A DNA stretch of 64,000 bases from Amphritea atlantica. GTDB taxonomy: Bacteria > Pseudomonadota > Gammaproteobacteria > Pseudomonadales > Balneatricaceae. Shown here piece by piece: positions 1-9,865 of the stretch (the first letter of the stretch is position 1; each line of letters begins with the position of its first letter). The stretch spans positions 1,727,001 through 1,791,000 of the forward strand of contig CP073344.1 of NCBI GenBank assembly GCA_024397875.1, given 5' to 3'. The notes under the pieces were generated by a model. The model did not search any database. It worked only from the letters and a program-made list of their open reading frames with translations, and was not told the origin of the DNA. Position numbers and translations under genes: made by a program.

Positions 1-1
1 C

Positions 2-1132
2 TCGCTGGATATGAACAGTGATGGTGTAGTCTATCGGGCGCATTCGGCTGCGCATCATTATCAGTTTCAGCTGGGCACCATGATCGGTTTGGACCGGGTG
101 GCTAAAACGATCCGGTTGCAATCGTTGAAAGATGATGAGGGCAAGGAGGTGCTGCCAGAACGGGAGATCACTTTTGATACTCTGGTGATGGCGGTGGGCA
201 GTGTCAGTAACGACTTTGGCACGCCGGGCGTTGCAGAGCACAGCTTTTTTCTCGACTCCCACCAGCAGGCCGAGCGCTTCCATCGGGCGCTGTTAAACCA
301 GTTTTTACGGATTAACCAGAAGTCCTCAGATGCCAAGTTACGTCTGGCGATTGTCGGTGGCGGTGCTACCGGTGTCGAGTTGGCGGCAGAGCTCTATCAT
401 GTTGCCGACATGCTTAAAATTTACGGTATGCCTGATATGTCAGGTAAACGACTCTGCATTGACCTGATTGAGGCCGGACCGCGTATTTTACCCGCACTGC
501 CGGTTCGGATCGCGACAACGGCTAAAAAAGAGCTGATGGCTCTGGGCATTACCATTCATGAGAATGTACGGGTAACCAGCGCGACGGATGAAGGCTTTGT
601 GACCCATGAGGATACCCTGATTGGTGCGGATCTTCGGGTCTGGGCTGCCGGGGTTAAGGCCCCGGACTTTATCAGGCAAATCGGTTTGTTTGATACCAAT
701 CGCAATGGTCAGATCGTGGTTAAGCCCACCTTGCAGAGCACCGTCGATGATTCTGTGTTTGTCATCGGTGACTGTTGCGCCTGCGAGCAACCGGATGGCA
801 GCTGGGTTCCGCCCCGGGCCCAATCAGCACATCAGATGGCCAGTCAGGTATATAAAAATATTATTGCCATGGAGCAGGGTAAGCCGTTGCAGGATTATAT
901 CTATAAAGACCATGGCTCACTGGTTAACCTGAGTCGATATAGCACTGTTGGCAGCCTGATGGGTAATCTCACCAGTGGCTCAATGTTTATCGAAGGAAAG
1001 CTTGCCCGGCTGGTGTATATTTCACTCTACCGGATGCACCAGATTGCGATTCATGGCTGGCTCAGAGCGGCTGCGGTGTACTGGGCGCAGAAGATAAGCG
1101 GTACCGTAAAGCCGAAAATGAAGCTGCATTAA
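2..1132 (+). CDS. ndh: Type II NADH dehydrogenase, 5'-truncated by window edge
   Basis: Single-subunit, non-proton-pumping NADH:quinone oxidoreductase that feeds electrons from NADH through FAD to quinone at the inner face of the cytoplasmic membrane. The reading frame is open to the first bases of the window, so the N-terminal FAD-binding Rossmann motif lies outside; the first internal ATG (position 11) is not the true start. Visible are the second, NADH-binding Rossmann motif (IVGGGATGVELAAEL, around nt 350-395) and the C-terminal FAD-contact motif VFVIGDCCA (around nt 757-783). The C-terminus is basic and hydrophobic, as expected for the membrane-binding part. A bidirectional terminator follows, and the next gene is convergent. 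The family assignment is secure; the exact symbol is by family resemblance. Confidence 0.85.
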   Translation, partial: SLDMNSDGVVYRAHSAAHHYQFQLGTMIGLDRVAKTIRLQSLKDDEGKEVLPEREITFDTLVMAVGSVSNDFGTPGVAEHSFFLDSHQQAERFHRALLNQFLRINQKSSDAKLRLAIVGGGATGVELAAELYHVADMLKIYGMPDMSGKRLCIDLIEAGPRILPALPVRIATTAKKELMALGITIHENVRVTSATDEGFVTHEDTLIGADLRVWAAGVKAPDFIRQIGLFDTNRNGQIVVKPTLQSTVDDSVFVIGDCCACEQPDGSWVPPRAQSAHQMASQVYKNIIAMEQGKPLQDYIYKDHGSLVNLSRYSTVGSLMGNLTSGSMFIEGKLARLVYISLYRMHQIAIHGWLRAAAVYWAQKISGTVKPKMKLH

Positions 1133-1182
1133 CACCCTGGCTCTGTCATTGTTAACCGTTATCGCTAACAGCACACAGGCAT

Positions 1183-1217
1183 AAAAAAACCGGATCAGTT
1201 TAACTGATCCGGTTTTT
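1183..1217. terminator. Bidirectional intrinsic terminator between ndh and icd
   Basis: A perfect 13-bp inverted repeat (AACCGGATCAGTT / AACTGATCCGGTT, single-base centre at 1201) is flanked by an A-run on the left and a T-run on the right. It can therefore terminate both convergent transcripts. Confidence 0.9.
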
Positions 1218-1246
1218 TACAGGTAATTAGCCTGTCACTCTGGTTC

Positions 1247-3475
1247 TCAGGAAAGAGCTGCCAGTGCTGCGTTCAGCGTTTCGCTTGGGCGCATAACTTT
1301 CTTAACGTCTTCGCGATTAGCGTGGTAGTAGCCACCCAGCTCAGCAGGCTTGCCCTGAACAGCGCTCAGTTCAGCAATAATCTGAGCTTCGTTATCGCTC
1401 AGGGTTTTTGCCAGTGGAGCGAAGTGTGCTGCCAGTTCAGCATCTTCTGTCTGTGCAGCAACTTCCTGTGCCCAGTACATACCGAGGTAGAAGTGGCTGC
1501 CACGGTTATCAAGTTCGCCGGTTTTACGAGATGGAGACTTGTTCAGCTCCAGCAGTTTACCAGTAGCGGCATCCAGTGTTTTTGCCAGGATAGTTGCCCG
1601 CTTGTTATTTTCCTTGATACCCATCTCTTCCAGAGAAACGGCCAGTGCCAGGAATTCACCCAGTGAGTCCCAGCGCAGGTGGTTCTCTTCTTCAACCTGC
1701 TGTACGTGCTTAGGCGCAGAACCGCCAGCACCCGTTTCGTACATACCGCCGCCTTTCAGCATCGGTACAACAGACAGCATCTTCGCTGAGGTGCCCAGTT
1801 CCATGATTGGGAACAGGTCGGTCAGGTAGTCACGCAGAACGTTACCGGTGACAGAGATAGTGTCGTTACCGCGAATCATGCGGTCCATGCTGAAACGGAT
1901 CGCCTGGTTGTAGGTCTTGATGGAAATATCCAGACCGTCGGTATCGTGATCCTGCAGATAGGTATTAACCTTTTTGATCAGTTCACGGTCGTGGGCACGT
2001 TTGTGGTCCAGCCAGAAAACAGCAGGCATGCCAGACTGACGGGCACGGGTCACGGCCAGTTTAACCCAGTCACGTACCGGCTCATCCTTGGTCTGGCAGG
2101 CACGCCAGATATCGCCTTTTTCGACATCGTGTTGCATCAGTACGGTGCCGTCAGCAGCGACAACCCGCATGATGCCATCAGCCATCATTTCAAAGGTTTT
2201 GTCGTGAGAACCGTACTCTTCTGCTTTTTTCGCCATCAGACCAACGTTTGGCACCGTACCCATGGTGGTAGGATCGAATGCACCGTTGGTTTTGCAGAAG
2301 TTAATCATTTCCTGGTAGATACGGGCATAGGTGCTTTCAGGCATAACCGCTTTCGTATCTTTAGGCTTGCCGTCTGGGCCCCACATCTTACCGCCGTTAC
2401 GAATCATCGCAGGCATAGAGGCATCGACGATAACATCAGAAGGAACGTGAAGGTTGGTGATCCCTTTAACAGAGTCAACCATCGCCATTTCCGGACGGTG
2501 CTCTAAGCACTCATGGATAGCTTCTTCAATCTCTTCACGCTTAGAACGCGGCAGAGATGAGATTTTGTCGTAGACGCTGCCGATACCGTTATTCGGATTC
2601 ACGCCCAGCTCTTCAAACAGGTCGCCGTACTTGTCGAATACCTCTTTGTAGAACACAGTGACCGCGTGACCAAATACGATAGGGTGAGACACCTTCATCA
2701 TGGTTGCTTTCACGTGCAGAGACCACATTACGCCGCTTTCTTTAGCGTCCTGCATGGTTTCTTCAAAGAACTCACGCAAGGCTCTGCAGCTCATACGCAT
2801 GCTGTCGAGAATTTCGCCCTGCTCAAGGCTAAGTTCTTTCTTAACTTCAACGTTGCCAGCGTTATCAACGAACTCAAGGCGAACATCGCCAGCCTGATCC
2901 ATCGTGACAGACTGTTCGCTGGAGAAGAAATCACCATCGCGCATATAGTCAGCGTGGGTACGTGAGGCTTTGCTCCACTTACCCATAGAATGTGGGAACT
3001 TACGCACGAAAGCTTTAACTGCGCCAGGCGCACGACGGTCAGAGTTACCTTCACGCAGTACCGGGTTTACAGCAGAGCCGAGAATTTTTGAGTAACGTGC
3101 CTGAATCGCTTTATCTTCTTCTGTTTGCGGCGCTTCAGGGTAATTCGGGATGTCGCAACCCTGTGCCTGCAGTTCGGAGATACATGCTTTCAGCTGAGGA
3201 ATAGAGGCAGAGATATTGGGAAGCTTAATGATGTTAGCGTGTGGATCCTGAGTCAGTTCGCCCAGGAAAGACAGACCATCTTCTGCTTTCTGCTCTTCAG
3301 TAAGGTTTTCGGGGAATGCTGAGAGCACACGGGCTGCCAGAGAAATATCGCTGATCTTAACGTCGATGCCCGCAGCCTTGGTGAACGTTCTTACGATTGG
3401 AAGTAAAGAACAGGTGGCCAGTGAGGGTGCTTCGTCGGTAAGGGTCCAGTAAATAGTTTGATTCGTTGTAGTCAT
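1247..3475 (-). CDS. icd: Isocitrate dehydrogenase, NADP-dependent, monomeric type
   Basis: TCA-cycle enzyme that oxidatively decarboxylates isocitrate to 2-oxoglutarate with NADP+. At 742 aa it has the length of the large monomeric IDH-II family (about 740 aa), not the 45-kDa dimeric enzyme. Recognisable family stretches include [20 protein letters not shown] near residue 130, characteristic of this family, and [15 protein letters not shown] near the C-terminus. The ATG at 3475 follows a purine-rich AAGGGG about 7 nt upstream on the minus strand. It is transcribed alone and convergent with ndh. The monomeric form is common in marine and psychrotolerant Gammaproteobacteria. The annotation is firm. 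Confidence 0.95.
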   Translation of the reverse strand: MTTTNQTIYWTLTDEAPSLATCSLLPIVRTFTKAAGIDVKISDISLAARVLSAFPENLTEEQKAEDGLSFLGELTQDPHANIIKLPNISASIPQLKACISELQAQGCDIPNYPEAPQTEEDKAIQARYSKILGSAVNPVLREGNSDRRAPGAVKAFVRKFPHSMGKWSKASRTHADYMRDGDFFSSEQSVTMDQAGDVRLEFVDNAGNVEVKKELSLEQGEILDSMRMSCRALREFFEETMQDAKESGVMWSLHVKATMMKVSHPIVFGHAVTVFYKEVFDKYGDLFEELGVNPNNGIGSVYDKISSLPRSKREEIEEAIHECLEHRPEMAMVDSVKGITNLHVPSDVIVDASMPAMIRNGGKMWGPDGKPKDTKAVMPESTYARIYQEMINFCKTNGAFDPTTMGTVPNVGLMAKKAEEYGSHDKTFEMMADGIMRVVAADGTVLMQHDVEKGDIWRACQTKDEPVRDWVKLAVTRARQSGMPAVFWLDHKRAHDRELIKKVNTYLQDHDTDGLDISIKTYNQAIRFSMDRMIRGNDTISVTGNVLRDYLTDLFPIMELGTSAKMLSVVPMLKGGGMYETGAGGSAPKHVQQVEEENHLRWDSLGEFLALAVSLEEMGIKENNKRATILAKTLDAATGKLLELNKSPSRKTGELDNRGSHFYLGMYWAQEVAAQTEDAELAAHFAPLAKTLSDNEAQIIAELSAVQGKPAELGGYYHANREDVKKVMRPSETLNAALAALS

Positions 3476-3715
3476 TTTATCCCCTTGTTATTTGGCTGGT
3501 AGCCAGAGGCTTAACAGGGCAGCTTGTGGCTGTCCTTAACATCTTTGCTTAAGCCTTATAATTAATTATTCCGCGGGCGCATTATACGTTAAAAAACTAC
3601 TAATACTGAAGTAGTCACGCATACTCTGGGGGGGAATATCGACTAAAAGATAGTATAGCTGTAGTTTTATTACCGCACTGCAGCATGGTTTTTCATCTTT
3701 TACGGCCCTATGAAC

Positions 3716-3743
3716 AAAAAAAAGGATCCGAAGATCCTTTTTT
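3716..3743 (-). terminator. Intrinsic terminator of the DAHP synthase gene
   Basis: The inverted repeat AAAGGATC (3721-3728) / GATCCTTT (3733-3740) has a CGAA loop and an A-run on the left, which reads as a U-tract on the minus-strand transcript. It lies 16-43 nt beyond the stop codon of the minus-strand gene. Confidence 0.85.
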
Positions 3744-3758
3744 ATGAGACGCAGGTGA

Positions 3759-4826
3759 TTACCGCTGAGGCAAAACCTGTTTCAGTTGGTTGTGCATATC
3801 CAGCAGTGCTTTCTCGGTGGTCTCCCAGTCGATACAGGCATCCGTAATCGACACACCATATTGCAGGTCAGCCGGATCATCCGTCATTTTCTGATTGCCC
3901 CAGCCCAGATTGGACTCAACCATCAGACCCACAATCGATTTGTTGCCTTCGATAATCTGATTGGTGACGTTTTGCATGACCAGAGGCTGCAGGGCAGGAT
4001 CTTTATTGGAGTTGGCGTGGCTGCAATCGACCATGATGTTTTTCTTCAGGCCCGCTTTGTCCAGTTCCTGTTCACACAGAGTGACATTGACGGAATCATA
4101 GTTGGGCTTACCGTTGCCACCCCGCAGCACCACATGGCCATATTTATTGCCTTTGGTGCGGACGATAGAAACCTGTCCCTCTTCATTAATACCCAGAAAA
4201 CTGTGTGGATGAGACACGGATTCAAGCGCATTAATCGCAACAGTCAGGCCGCCGTCGGTTCCATTCTTGAAGCCTACTGCGCCGGACAGGCCGCTGGACA
4301 TCTCGCGGTGAGTCTGGGACTCAGTGGTACGTGCGCCGATGGCAGACCAGGAAATAAGGTCCTGCAGGTACTGTGGTGATATTGGATCCAACGCTTCAGT
4401 GGCCAGTGGCAAGCCCACCTCAGACAGCTGAATCAGCAATTCACGACCAATATGCAGTCCCTCTTCTATCTCAAAAGAGTCATCCATATGTGGATCGTTG
4501 ATCAGCCCTTTCCAGCCAACGGTGGTACGGGGCTTCTCAAAATATACGCGCATAACCAGATAGAGAGTGTCTTTAACCTGTTCGGCCAGCTGCTTCAGCT
4601 TATGACCATACTCGATTGCCGCTTTAGTATCGTGAATAGAGCAGGGACCTACCACGATAAACAGTCGCTTATCTTCACCCTTAAGAATGTTTTTTATCAC
4701 CTGCCGGCCGTCCATAACAGTGGCAGCTGCAGCTTCAGATAAGGGTTGTTTAGTTTTCAGCTGGTCGGGTGTGACCAGAACCGTATTACTCTCAATATTG
4801 AGGTTTTCGACTCGGTTATCAGACAT
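3759..4826 (-). CDS. aroG: 3-deoxy-7-phosphoheptulonate (DAHP) synthase, class I
   Basis: First enzyme of the shikimate pathway; condenses phosphoenolpyruvate and erythrose 4-phosphate to DAHP in the cytosol. The 355-aa length matches the AroF/AroG/AroH type. Diagnostic motifs are the VGPCSIHD metal/PEP-binding segment (about residues 59-66), MRVYFEKPRTTVGWKG (about 92-107) and the metal-ligand segment VDCSHANSNKD. Which feedback-inhibited isozyme (Tyr, Phe or Trp) it is cannot be read securely, so aroG is a family label. A monocistronic unit: its own terminator follows, and an inverted repeat lies just upstream of the ATG. Confidence 0.9.
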   Translation of the reverse strand: MSDNRVENLNIESNTVLVTPDQLKTKQPLSEAAAATVMDGRQVIKNILKGEDKRLFIVVGPCSIHDTKAAIEYGHKLKQLAEQVKDTLYLVMRVYFEKPRTTVGWKGLINDPHMDDSFEIEEGLHIGRELLIQLSEVGLPLATEALDPISPQYLQDLISWSAIGARTTESQTHREMSSGLSGAVGFKNGTDGGLTVAINALESVSHPHSFLGINEEGQVSIVRTKGNKYGHVVLRGGNGKPNYDSVNVTLCEQELDKAGLKKNIMVDCSHANSNKDPALQPLVMQNVTNQIIEGNKSIVGLMVESNLGWGNQKMTDDPADLQYGVSITDACIDWETTEKALLDMHNQLKQVLPQR

Positions 4827-4840
4827 CTCAATTTCCTAAA

Positions 4841-4864
4841 GTGCACAGCCTTTACTCTGTACAC
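4841..4864. promoter_or_regulatory. Candidate operator upstream of DAHP synthase
   Basis: Two 8-nt arms, GTGCACAG (4841-4848) and CTGTACAC (4857-4864), form an inverted repeat with one mismatch and an 8-bp spacer, 15 bp upstream of the minus-strand start codon. It is only loosely similar to the TGTAAA-N6-TTTACA TyrR box. It could be a repressor site or a leader hairpin. Confidence 0.35.
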
Positions 4865-5100
4865 CCGTTAGCGCGTTCGTAAAGGAGGTTCTTTGTAACA
4901 TATTAATGGTTAAGGTTTAAGTGCTGATACGTGCTATCCGGTGATACAATTAGTTAAATTGACAGGCTTACTGTAAAGCCAGAGGTTATTTTCATATTTT
5001 GCTAAGTTTTCCGCCTGTTTCTCTGCCGGCGGGATCGAACTCCCCGGACCGCGTGTTGTCTTAAATTAGTTCGATCAGACTTATTTGTTAAGGGGTTACC

Positions 5101-7005
5101 GTGCCGTTACTGTTTCAACGACTGAGCATGCCAGTCACCGCCATCCTGATGTTACTGTTTATGCCGTTCAGTACGTCAGCCAGCGCTGGTTTGTTTGATA
5201 ATGCCAATCCTTTTGCTTCAGACGATGGCCCGTTACAGGTCGAGCAGGCGTTTGTATTTGATTATGAGCAGGGTGCAGACGGGACCGTTCAACTGATCTG
5301 GACGATTGCCGATGACTACTACCTTTACCGGGATAAGATTCAGCTGAGTTATGGTCCGGAGCTGGAAGAGCTCGATCGTCGTTACTCCGATGCAGAACAG
5401 AAAGAGGATCCTCTGTTTGGCCAGGTGTGGGTGCATCACAACCAGGCGTTAGTCAATCTTGACCTCAGGAGTACCACCGGGCAGCCAGTGGATAGTGCTG
5501 TTAGCGTTAATTATCAGGGTTGCTGGGAAGGGGGAATCTGTTACCCGCCAGTCACCAAAACGGTCAATCTGAAACAAATACCGGTTAATCCGGGTAACAC
5601 TGAGGCAATGGCGGCAGATTCAGGCAGCACACAGGCGGCCCCGGGGCCGTCGGGTTCAGATACTGCGGCGGCTACGCAAACAACTGCGGCTATGTCCATT
5701 ATACAAAGTGAACAGGATCGTTTTGCTGCACTGATCTCAGGCAGCAGTCTGCTGCTGACCCTGGGGGCCTTTTTTGTCGCAGGGCTGGCGCTGGCACTGA
5801 CTCCCTGCGTTTTTCCTATGATACCGATTCTGTCCAGTATCATCGCCGGACACGGGCATAAAACCACCGCTGGCCATGGATTTATGTTATCCCTTATTTA
5901 TGTGTTATCCGTGTCGCTGACCTACACCGTTGCTGGTGTGATTGCCGGGCTGTTTGGTGAAAACCTTCAGGCGGCATTCCAGAACGTCTGGGTAATCGGC
6001 TTTTTCAGTCTGATCTTTGTGCTGCTGTCATTATCGATGTTTGGCTTTTATGAGCTTCAGTTGCCCTCCGGCTGGCAGAGCCGACTGAACAGCATGAGCA
6101 ATAGTCAGAAGGGCGGCACCGTCATGGGTGTGGTGGTGATGGGGTTGTTATCAGCACTGATTGTAGGCCCCTGCATGGCCGCGCCACTGGCGGGTGCGCT
6201 GATCTATATTGGTCAGAGTGGCGATCCGGTCCTGGGAGGTGCTGCGTTGTTCAGCCTGAGTTTAGGCATGGGTGTCCCCCTGTTAATCGTGGGCGCTTCG
6301 GCGGGCAAGTTGCTGCCTAAAGCGGGTCTGTGGATGGAAAGTGTTAAAGCCGGTTTCGGCGTTATGATGCTGTTGCTGGCGGTCTGGATGCTCGACAGGG
6401 TGATTGCCGATAATATTGCCTTGTTGCTGTATGCAGTGATTCTGCTGGTGGCAGCGGTTCATATGAAAGCACTCGACCGGTTAAAGGATAATGCGGCTGG
6501 CTGGAGCTATTTCTGGAAGGGGATCGGTGTCGTACTGCTGCTCTACGGCGGTATCCTCTTTATCGGAGCCCTGACCGGCGGCAAAAGTCTGCTACAACCG
6601 TTAAAAGGTTTTGCTGTTGCCGGCGGGCAGGCCGCGGTCGCACCGGAGCTGAGCTTTAGCACCGTAACGAATAAACAGCAACTGGATCAGATGCTCAGCG
6701 AAGCCAAAGCCAGGCAGCAACCGGTCATGCTGGATTTCTACGCTGACTGGTGTATTTCCTGTGTTGAGCTCGACTACGTAACCTTTGCCGACCGTTCAGT
6801 CCAGCAGGGACTCAGTGACTTTAAACGTATCAAAGTTGATGTCACCGCAAACGATGATGCGGCCAGAGAGCTAAGCAGTGTCTACCGTGTAATCGGTCCG
6901 CCGGCGCTTATTTTCTATGACCGTACCGGCCAGTATCATCCTAATATGACACTGATCGGGGTGATAGACCCCGACGTTTTTGTCAGGCATATAGCAGGAT
7001 TGTAA
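5101..7005 (+). CDS. dsbD: Thiol:disulfide interchange protein DsbD
   Basis: Inner-membrane electron conduit that passes reducing power from cytoplasmic thioredoxin to periplasmic DsbC/DsbG/CcmG-type proteins. All three modules are present in 634 aa: a signal peptide (about residues 1-29) and alpha domain with Cys141 and Cys147; an eight-helix beta domain with the paired cysteines in TPCVFP (Cys236) and GPCMAAP (Cys358); and a C-terminal thioredoxin-like gamma domain with WCISC (Cys551/Cys554). The start is GTG at 5101, supported by AAGGGG at 5090-5095. A Ser/Ala/Thr-rich linker precedes the first beta-domain helix. Transcribed alone and followed by a strong terminator. Confidence 0.95.
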   Translation: MPLLFQRLSMPVTAILMLLFMPFSTSASAGLFDNANPFASDDGPLQVEQAFVFDYEQGADGTVQLIWTIADDYYLYRDKIQLSYGPELEELDRRYSDAEQKEDPLFGQVWVHHNQALVNLDLRSTTGQPVDSAVSVNYQGCWEGGICYPPVTKTVNLKQIPVNPGNTEAMAADSGSTQAAPGPSGSDTAAATQTTAAMSIIQSEQDRFAALISGSSLLLTLGAFFVAGLALALTPCVFPMIPILSSIIAGHGHKTTAGHGFMLSLIYVLSVSLTYTVAGVIAGLFGENLQAAFQNVWVIGFFSLIFVLLSLSMFGFYELQLPSGWQSRLNSMSNSQKGGTVMGVVVMGLLSALIVGPCMAAPLAGALIYIGQSGDPVLGGAALFSLSLGMGVPLLIVGASAGKLLPKAGLWMESVKAGFGVMMLLLAVWMLDRVIADNIALLLYAVILLVAAVHMKALDRLKDNAAGWSYFWKGIGVVLLLYGGILFIGALTGGKSLLQPLKGFAVAGGQAAVAPELSFSTVTNKQQLDQMLSEAKARQQPVMLDFYADWCISCVELDYVTFADRSVQQGLSDFKRIKVDVTANDDAARELSSVYRVIGPPALIFYDRTGQYHPNMTLIGVIDPDVFVRHIAGL

Positions 7006-7041
7006 TAACTAGCTTAAAGCTCCTTTCAACCACTAAACAAA

Positions 7042-7074
7042 AAAGGCTGATACATCAAGTATCAGCCTTTCTAA
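7042..7074. terminator. Intrinsic terminator after dsbD
   Basis: A perfect 12-bp stem AAAGGCTGATAC (7042-7053) / GTATCAGCCTTT (7059-7070) with a 5-nt loop, preceded by an A-run and followed by TTTC. It probably serves dsbD and possibly the convergent scoAB transcript. Confidence 0.85.
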
Positions 7075-7131
7075 ATCGACCAATGATTATTACTACAAAC
7101 GTTCAGTCTTCACCATGTCAATACGCTTCTT

Positions 7132-7176
7132 CTAACCACTAGCAAGCGGCGGAGCCGCATCTCGCTACTGCTTTTA
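7132..7176 (-). repeat. REP-like repeat, copy 1 (minus orientation, short form)
   Basis: On the minus strand it reads TAAAAGCAGTAGCGAGATG, then the hairpin GCGGCTCCGCCGC, then TTGCTAG. The opening TAA (7174-7176) is the stop codon of scoB. It shares the AAAAGCAG left end and GCTAG right end with the other copies, but lacks the GAACGTCGC segment of the long form. Confidence 0.7.
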
Positions 7177-7833
7177 TGCGAACGTCATCTCCGGTACATG
7201 ATCCGGTACAATCAGTTTGCCTTCGGTCTTTTCGATGATCTCTTCCACCGATACGCCGGGAGCACGTTCTTTGAGGTGGAAGGCGCCATCTTTAATTTCC
7301 AGGAATGCCAGGTCTGTGAGAACTTTTCTGATGCAGCCAGCACCGGTCAGGGGCAGAGTGCAGTTAGTCAGCAATTTTGATTCGCCGTGTTTGGATGCAT
7401 GGGTCATGGTGACGATAATATTTTCCGCACCGGCAACCAGATCCATGGCGCCGCCCATACCCTTGATCAATTTGCCGGGGATCATCCAGGAGGCGATATT
7501 GCCGTTGACGTCCACTTCAAAGGCTCCCAGTACGGTCAGATCCACATGACCACCTCGGATCATGGCGAAGGATTCAGCCGAGGAGAAAATCGATGCGCCG
7601 GTGGCGGCGGTTACGGTTTGTTTGCCCGCATTGATCATATCGGCATCAATTTCATCTTCGGTTGGGAAGGGTCCCATCCCCAGTAAGCCGTTTTCTGATT
7701 GCAGCATCACTTCGATGCCATCGGGGATATAGTTTGCGACCAGTGTCGGGATACCGATTCCCAGGTTAACGTAAAAACCATCTTCCAGTTCGCGTGCAAT
7801 ACGCTGTGCTATCTGTTCACGTGAGAGTGCCAT
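7174..7833 (-). CDS. scoB: 3-oxoacid CoA-transferase, subunit B
   Basis: Beta subunit of a succinyl-CoA:3-ketoacid (or acetate:acetoacetyl) CoA-transferase that moves CoA between an acyl donor and acetoacetate in ketone-body or short-chain acid metabolism. The 219 aa carry the family's catalytic glutamate motif SENGLLG (Glu47) and the GIGIPTLV segment near residue 25. It lies 75 nt downstream of the subunit A gene in the same direction, so the pair is an operon. The donor acid cannot be told from the sequence; scoB versus atoA is a naming choice. The stop codon is the first triplet of a REP-like repeat. Confidence 0.92.
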   Translation of the reverse strand: MALSREQIAQRIARELEDGFYVNLGIGIPTLVANYIPDGIEVMLQSENGLLGMGPFPTEDEIDADMINAGKQTVTAATGASIFSSAESFAMIRGGHVDLTVLGAFEVDVNGNIASWMIPGKLIKGMGGAMDLVAGAENIIVTMTHASKHGESKLLTNCTLPLTGAGCIRKVLTDLAFLEIKDGAFHLKERAPGVSVEEIIEKTEGKLIVPDHVPEMTFA

Positions 7834-7908
7834 TGTCTTTCCTCTTCTTTCTGACAGCAGTGAAACGACAGGGCTATCAGAAATTCAATAAATTACCGGT
7901 GTGTCGTA

Positions 7909-8610
7909 TCAGCCCTGGCGCACAGTGCGCTGCTCAATACGTTTTTCGAAACTGCCCTTAATCACACGATTAACGTAGATCCCGGGGGTATGGATCTCGC
8001 TGGGGTTCAGTTCGCCCGGTTGAACAATCTCTTCTACCTCGACCACGGTGATCTTCCCCGCCGTTGCGGCCATCGGATTAAAATTCTGTGCCGTATTCCG
8101 GTAGATCACATTGCCGTAAGTGTCTGCCTTCCAGCCTTTGACAATGGCGAAATCGCCAGTGATCGATTCTTCCATAATGTACTGACGGCCATTGAATTCA
8201 CGTACCTCTTTGCCATCACCCACCGGGGTACCGTAACCGGTAGCCGTGTAGAATGCCGGAATGCCGGCACCGCCCGCGCGCATCTTTTCGGCCAGGGTTC
8301 CCTGAGGTGTCAGTTCAACCTCCAGTTCACCCGCCAGCAGTTGCTTTTCAAACAGGGCATTTTCGCCAACATAGGACGAGATCATCTTTTTGATCTGGCG
8401 GTCAACCAGCAGAATGCCGAGACCGAAATCATCAACACCACAGTTATTTGAGACAAACGTCAGTTCTTTGGTGCCCATCTTTCTGATCTGAGCAATCAGA
8501 TTTTCGGGGATACCGCAAAGGCCGAAGCCACCGGCGATAACGGTCATGCCATCTTCCAGGCCTGCCATCGCTTCTTCATAGCTGTTTACAACTTTATTAA
8601 AACCCGACAT
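7909..8610 (-). CDS. scoA: 3-oxoacid CoA-transferase, subunit A
   Basis: Alpha subunit that pairs with the downstream scoB product. The frame is open further upstream to 8700, but the family begins at [14 protein letters not shown], so the ATG at 8610 was chosen; it has GGAG about 9 nt upstream. The CoA-binding GGFGLCGIP motif lies at about residues 27-35, and the rest follows the family to a C-terminus rich in [17 protein letters not shown]. Transcribed divergently from a LysR gene, with four 12-bp direct repeats in the intergenic space, which suggests that regulator controls it. Confidence 0.92.
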   Translation of the reverse strand: MSGFNKVVNSYEEAMAGLEDGMTVIAGGFGLCGIPENLIAQIRKMGTKELTFVSNNCGVDDFGLGILLVDRQIKKMISSYVGENALFEKQLLAGELEVELTPQGTLAEKMRAGGAGIPAFYTATGYGTPVGDGKEVREFNGRQYIMEESITGDFAIVKGWKADTYGNVIYRNTAQNFNPMAATAGKITVVEVEEIVQPGELNPSEIHTPGIYVNRVIKGSFEKRIEQRTVRQG

Positions 8611-8799
8611 GTGTGCAACTCCGCAATTACTGTTCTTTATTATTGGGGTCTTCATATTTGAGGGTGGTATCTGGCTGGGACAGCTCCGTTCCCGGAACAC
8701 CCGATACCTGAATAACGAATACGTTAAGTCTTATATAGGGTGTATTATTTAGCAAATTTAATGATTTAAACTATTTATAAAATTTGTTTATATATAGTA

Positions 8800-8847
8800 C
8801 AGATATAAGTTCAGATATAAGTGCAGATATAAGTTCAGATATAACGC
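8800..8847. repeat. Four tandem 12-bp direct repeats in the scoA/lysR intergenic region
   Basis: CAGATATAAGTT (8800), CAGATATAAGTG (8812), CAGATATAAGTT (8824) and CAGATATAACGC (8836) follow each other with exact 12-bp periodicity. The nine bases CAGATATAA are constant. Position between divergent scoA and a LysR gene suggests a multimeric regulator-binding site; a slippage-derived simple repeat is the alternative. Confidence 0.8.
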
Positions 8848-8910
8848 ACGGTATAAAGTCAGTTATTAGAAAAATATACGTGTTCACATGAGTCGTTGGA
8901 TAACAGGATA

Positions 8911-9825
8911 ATGGTCAATATCACCCTGAAACAGCTAAGAGCGTTCGTTGCCGTTGCCCGCACCCAAAGTTTTACTGAGGCGTGCGTTCAGGTGCATCTG
9001 TCTCAGCCGGCACTGAGTATTGCGATTAAAAACCTCGAAGAGGAGGTCGGCGGAGCGCTTTTCAGTCGCACCACCCGGGCGATCGCCCTCACGCCGGAGG
9101 GCGAGGAGTTTTATCCGGTGGCGCAGAAAATTTTGCATGACTGTGAAACGGCACTGGATGATCTGAATCAGCGCTTTGCGCTAAATCGGGGGCGGGTTGT
9201 ACTGGCGGCGATGCCATCATTCGCCAGTAGTTTACTGCCGGGAATCATCAGTCAGTACCGCGCCCTTTATCCCAACGTCAGTGTCACCATAAATGATGTG
9301 ATCGCCGAGGATGTCGTCGATATGGTCCGTAATGGTCAGGTTGAAGTGGGTATAACCTTTGATCCCGGACGCTCCGAAGATCTGGAATTCGTGCCGTTGT
9401 TCGAGGACCGTTTTGTGGCCGTTGTTCATCCCGGTCACCCGCTGACAGAGCTGACACATGTGTCGTGGCAGGCGTTACTGAAAAATGATTTCATTGCCTT
9501 GCAGCGGCCCTCCAGTATCCGTTTACTGATCGAAGCTAAACTGCGTCAGTTGGGGATGCAGGTGTCGCCGGAATTTGAAACGCATCAACTGGCCACCATC
9601 GGCCGGATGGTAGCAACGGATCTCGGGGTGAGCGCAGTGCCATCCCTGTGTATTCAGCAGATGCGTGAGCTGGGGGCGGTTTGCCGGGAACTGGATACAC
9701 CGGTTATGTCGCGTCCGGTGGGGGTGGTGACACGCAAGCGCTATCCGTTATCGACAGCAGCCCGAAGTTTGGTGGAAATTATTCTGGATTCTGCGCAAGA
9801 GCTATCTGAAAAGATAAAGCTCTGA
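8911..9825 (+). CDS. LysR-family transcriptional regulator
   Basis: DNA-binding regulator with an N-terminal winged helix-turn-helix (about residues 1-60: LKQLRAFVAVARTQSFTEA, LSQPALSIAIKNLEEEVG) and a C-terminal periplasmic-binding-like effector domain. ATG at 8911 is taken as the start because it matches the usual LysR N-terminus; an in-frame TTG at 8896 would add five residues. Divergent from scoA across the 12-bp direct repeats, so it is the likely regulator of scoAB by the usual LysR arrangement. Effector unknown. Confidence 0.88.
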   Translation: MVNITLKQLRAFVAVARTQSFTEACVQVHLSQPALSIAIKNLEEEVGGALFSRTTRAIALTPEGEEFYPVAQKILHDCETALDDLNQRFALNRGRVVLAAMPSFASSLLPGIISQYRALYPNVSVTINDVIAEDVVDMVRNGQVEVGITFDPGRSEDLEFVPLFEDRFVAVVHPGHPLTELTHVSWQALLKNDFIALQRPSSIRLLIEAKLRQLGMQVSPEFETHQLATIGRMVATDLGVSAVPSLCIQQMRELGAVCRELDTPVMSRPVGVVTRKRYPLSTAARSLVEIILDSAQELSEKIKL

Positions 9826-9865
9826 GCTGTTATCAGCGCAGAGCCTTGCATATGTTATTTTTTTA

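Noticed and set aside
1946..2506. 186-aa plus-strand frame inside icd
   Set aside because: Antisense shadow of the monomeric isocitrate dehydrogenase; no ribosome-binding site or family resemblance.
8800..8847. CRISPR-like tandem repeat
   Set aside because: Units are 12 bp, contiguous and without spacers; no cas genes nearby.
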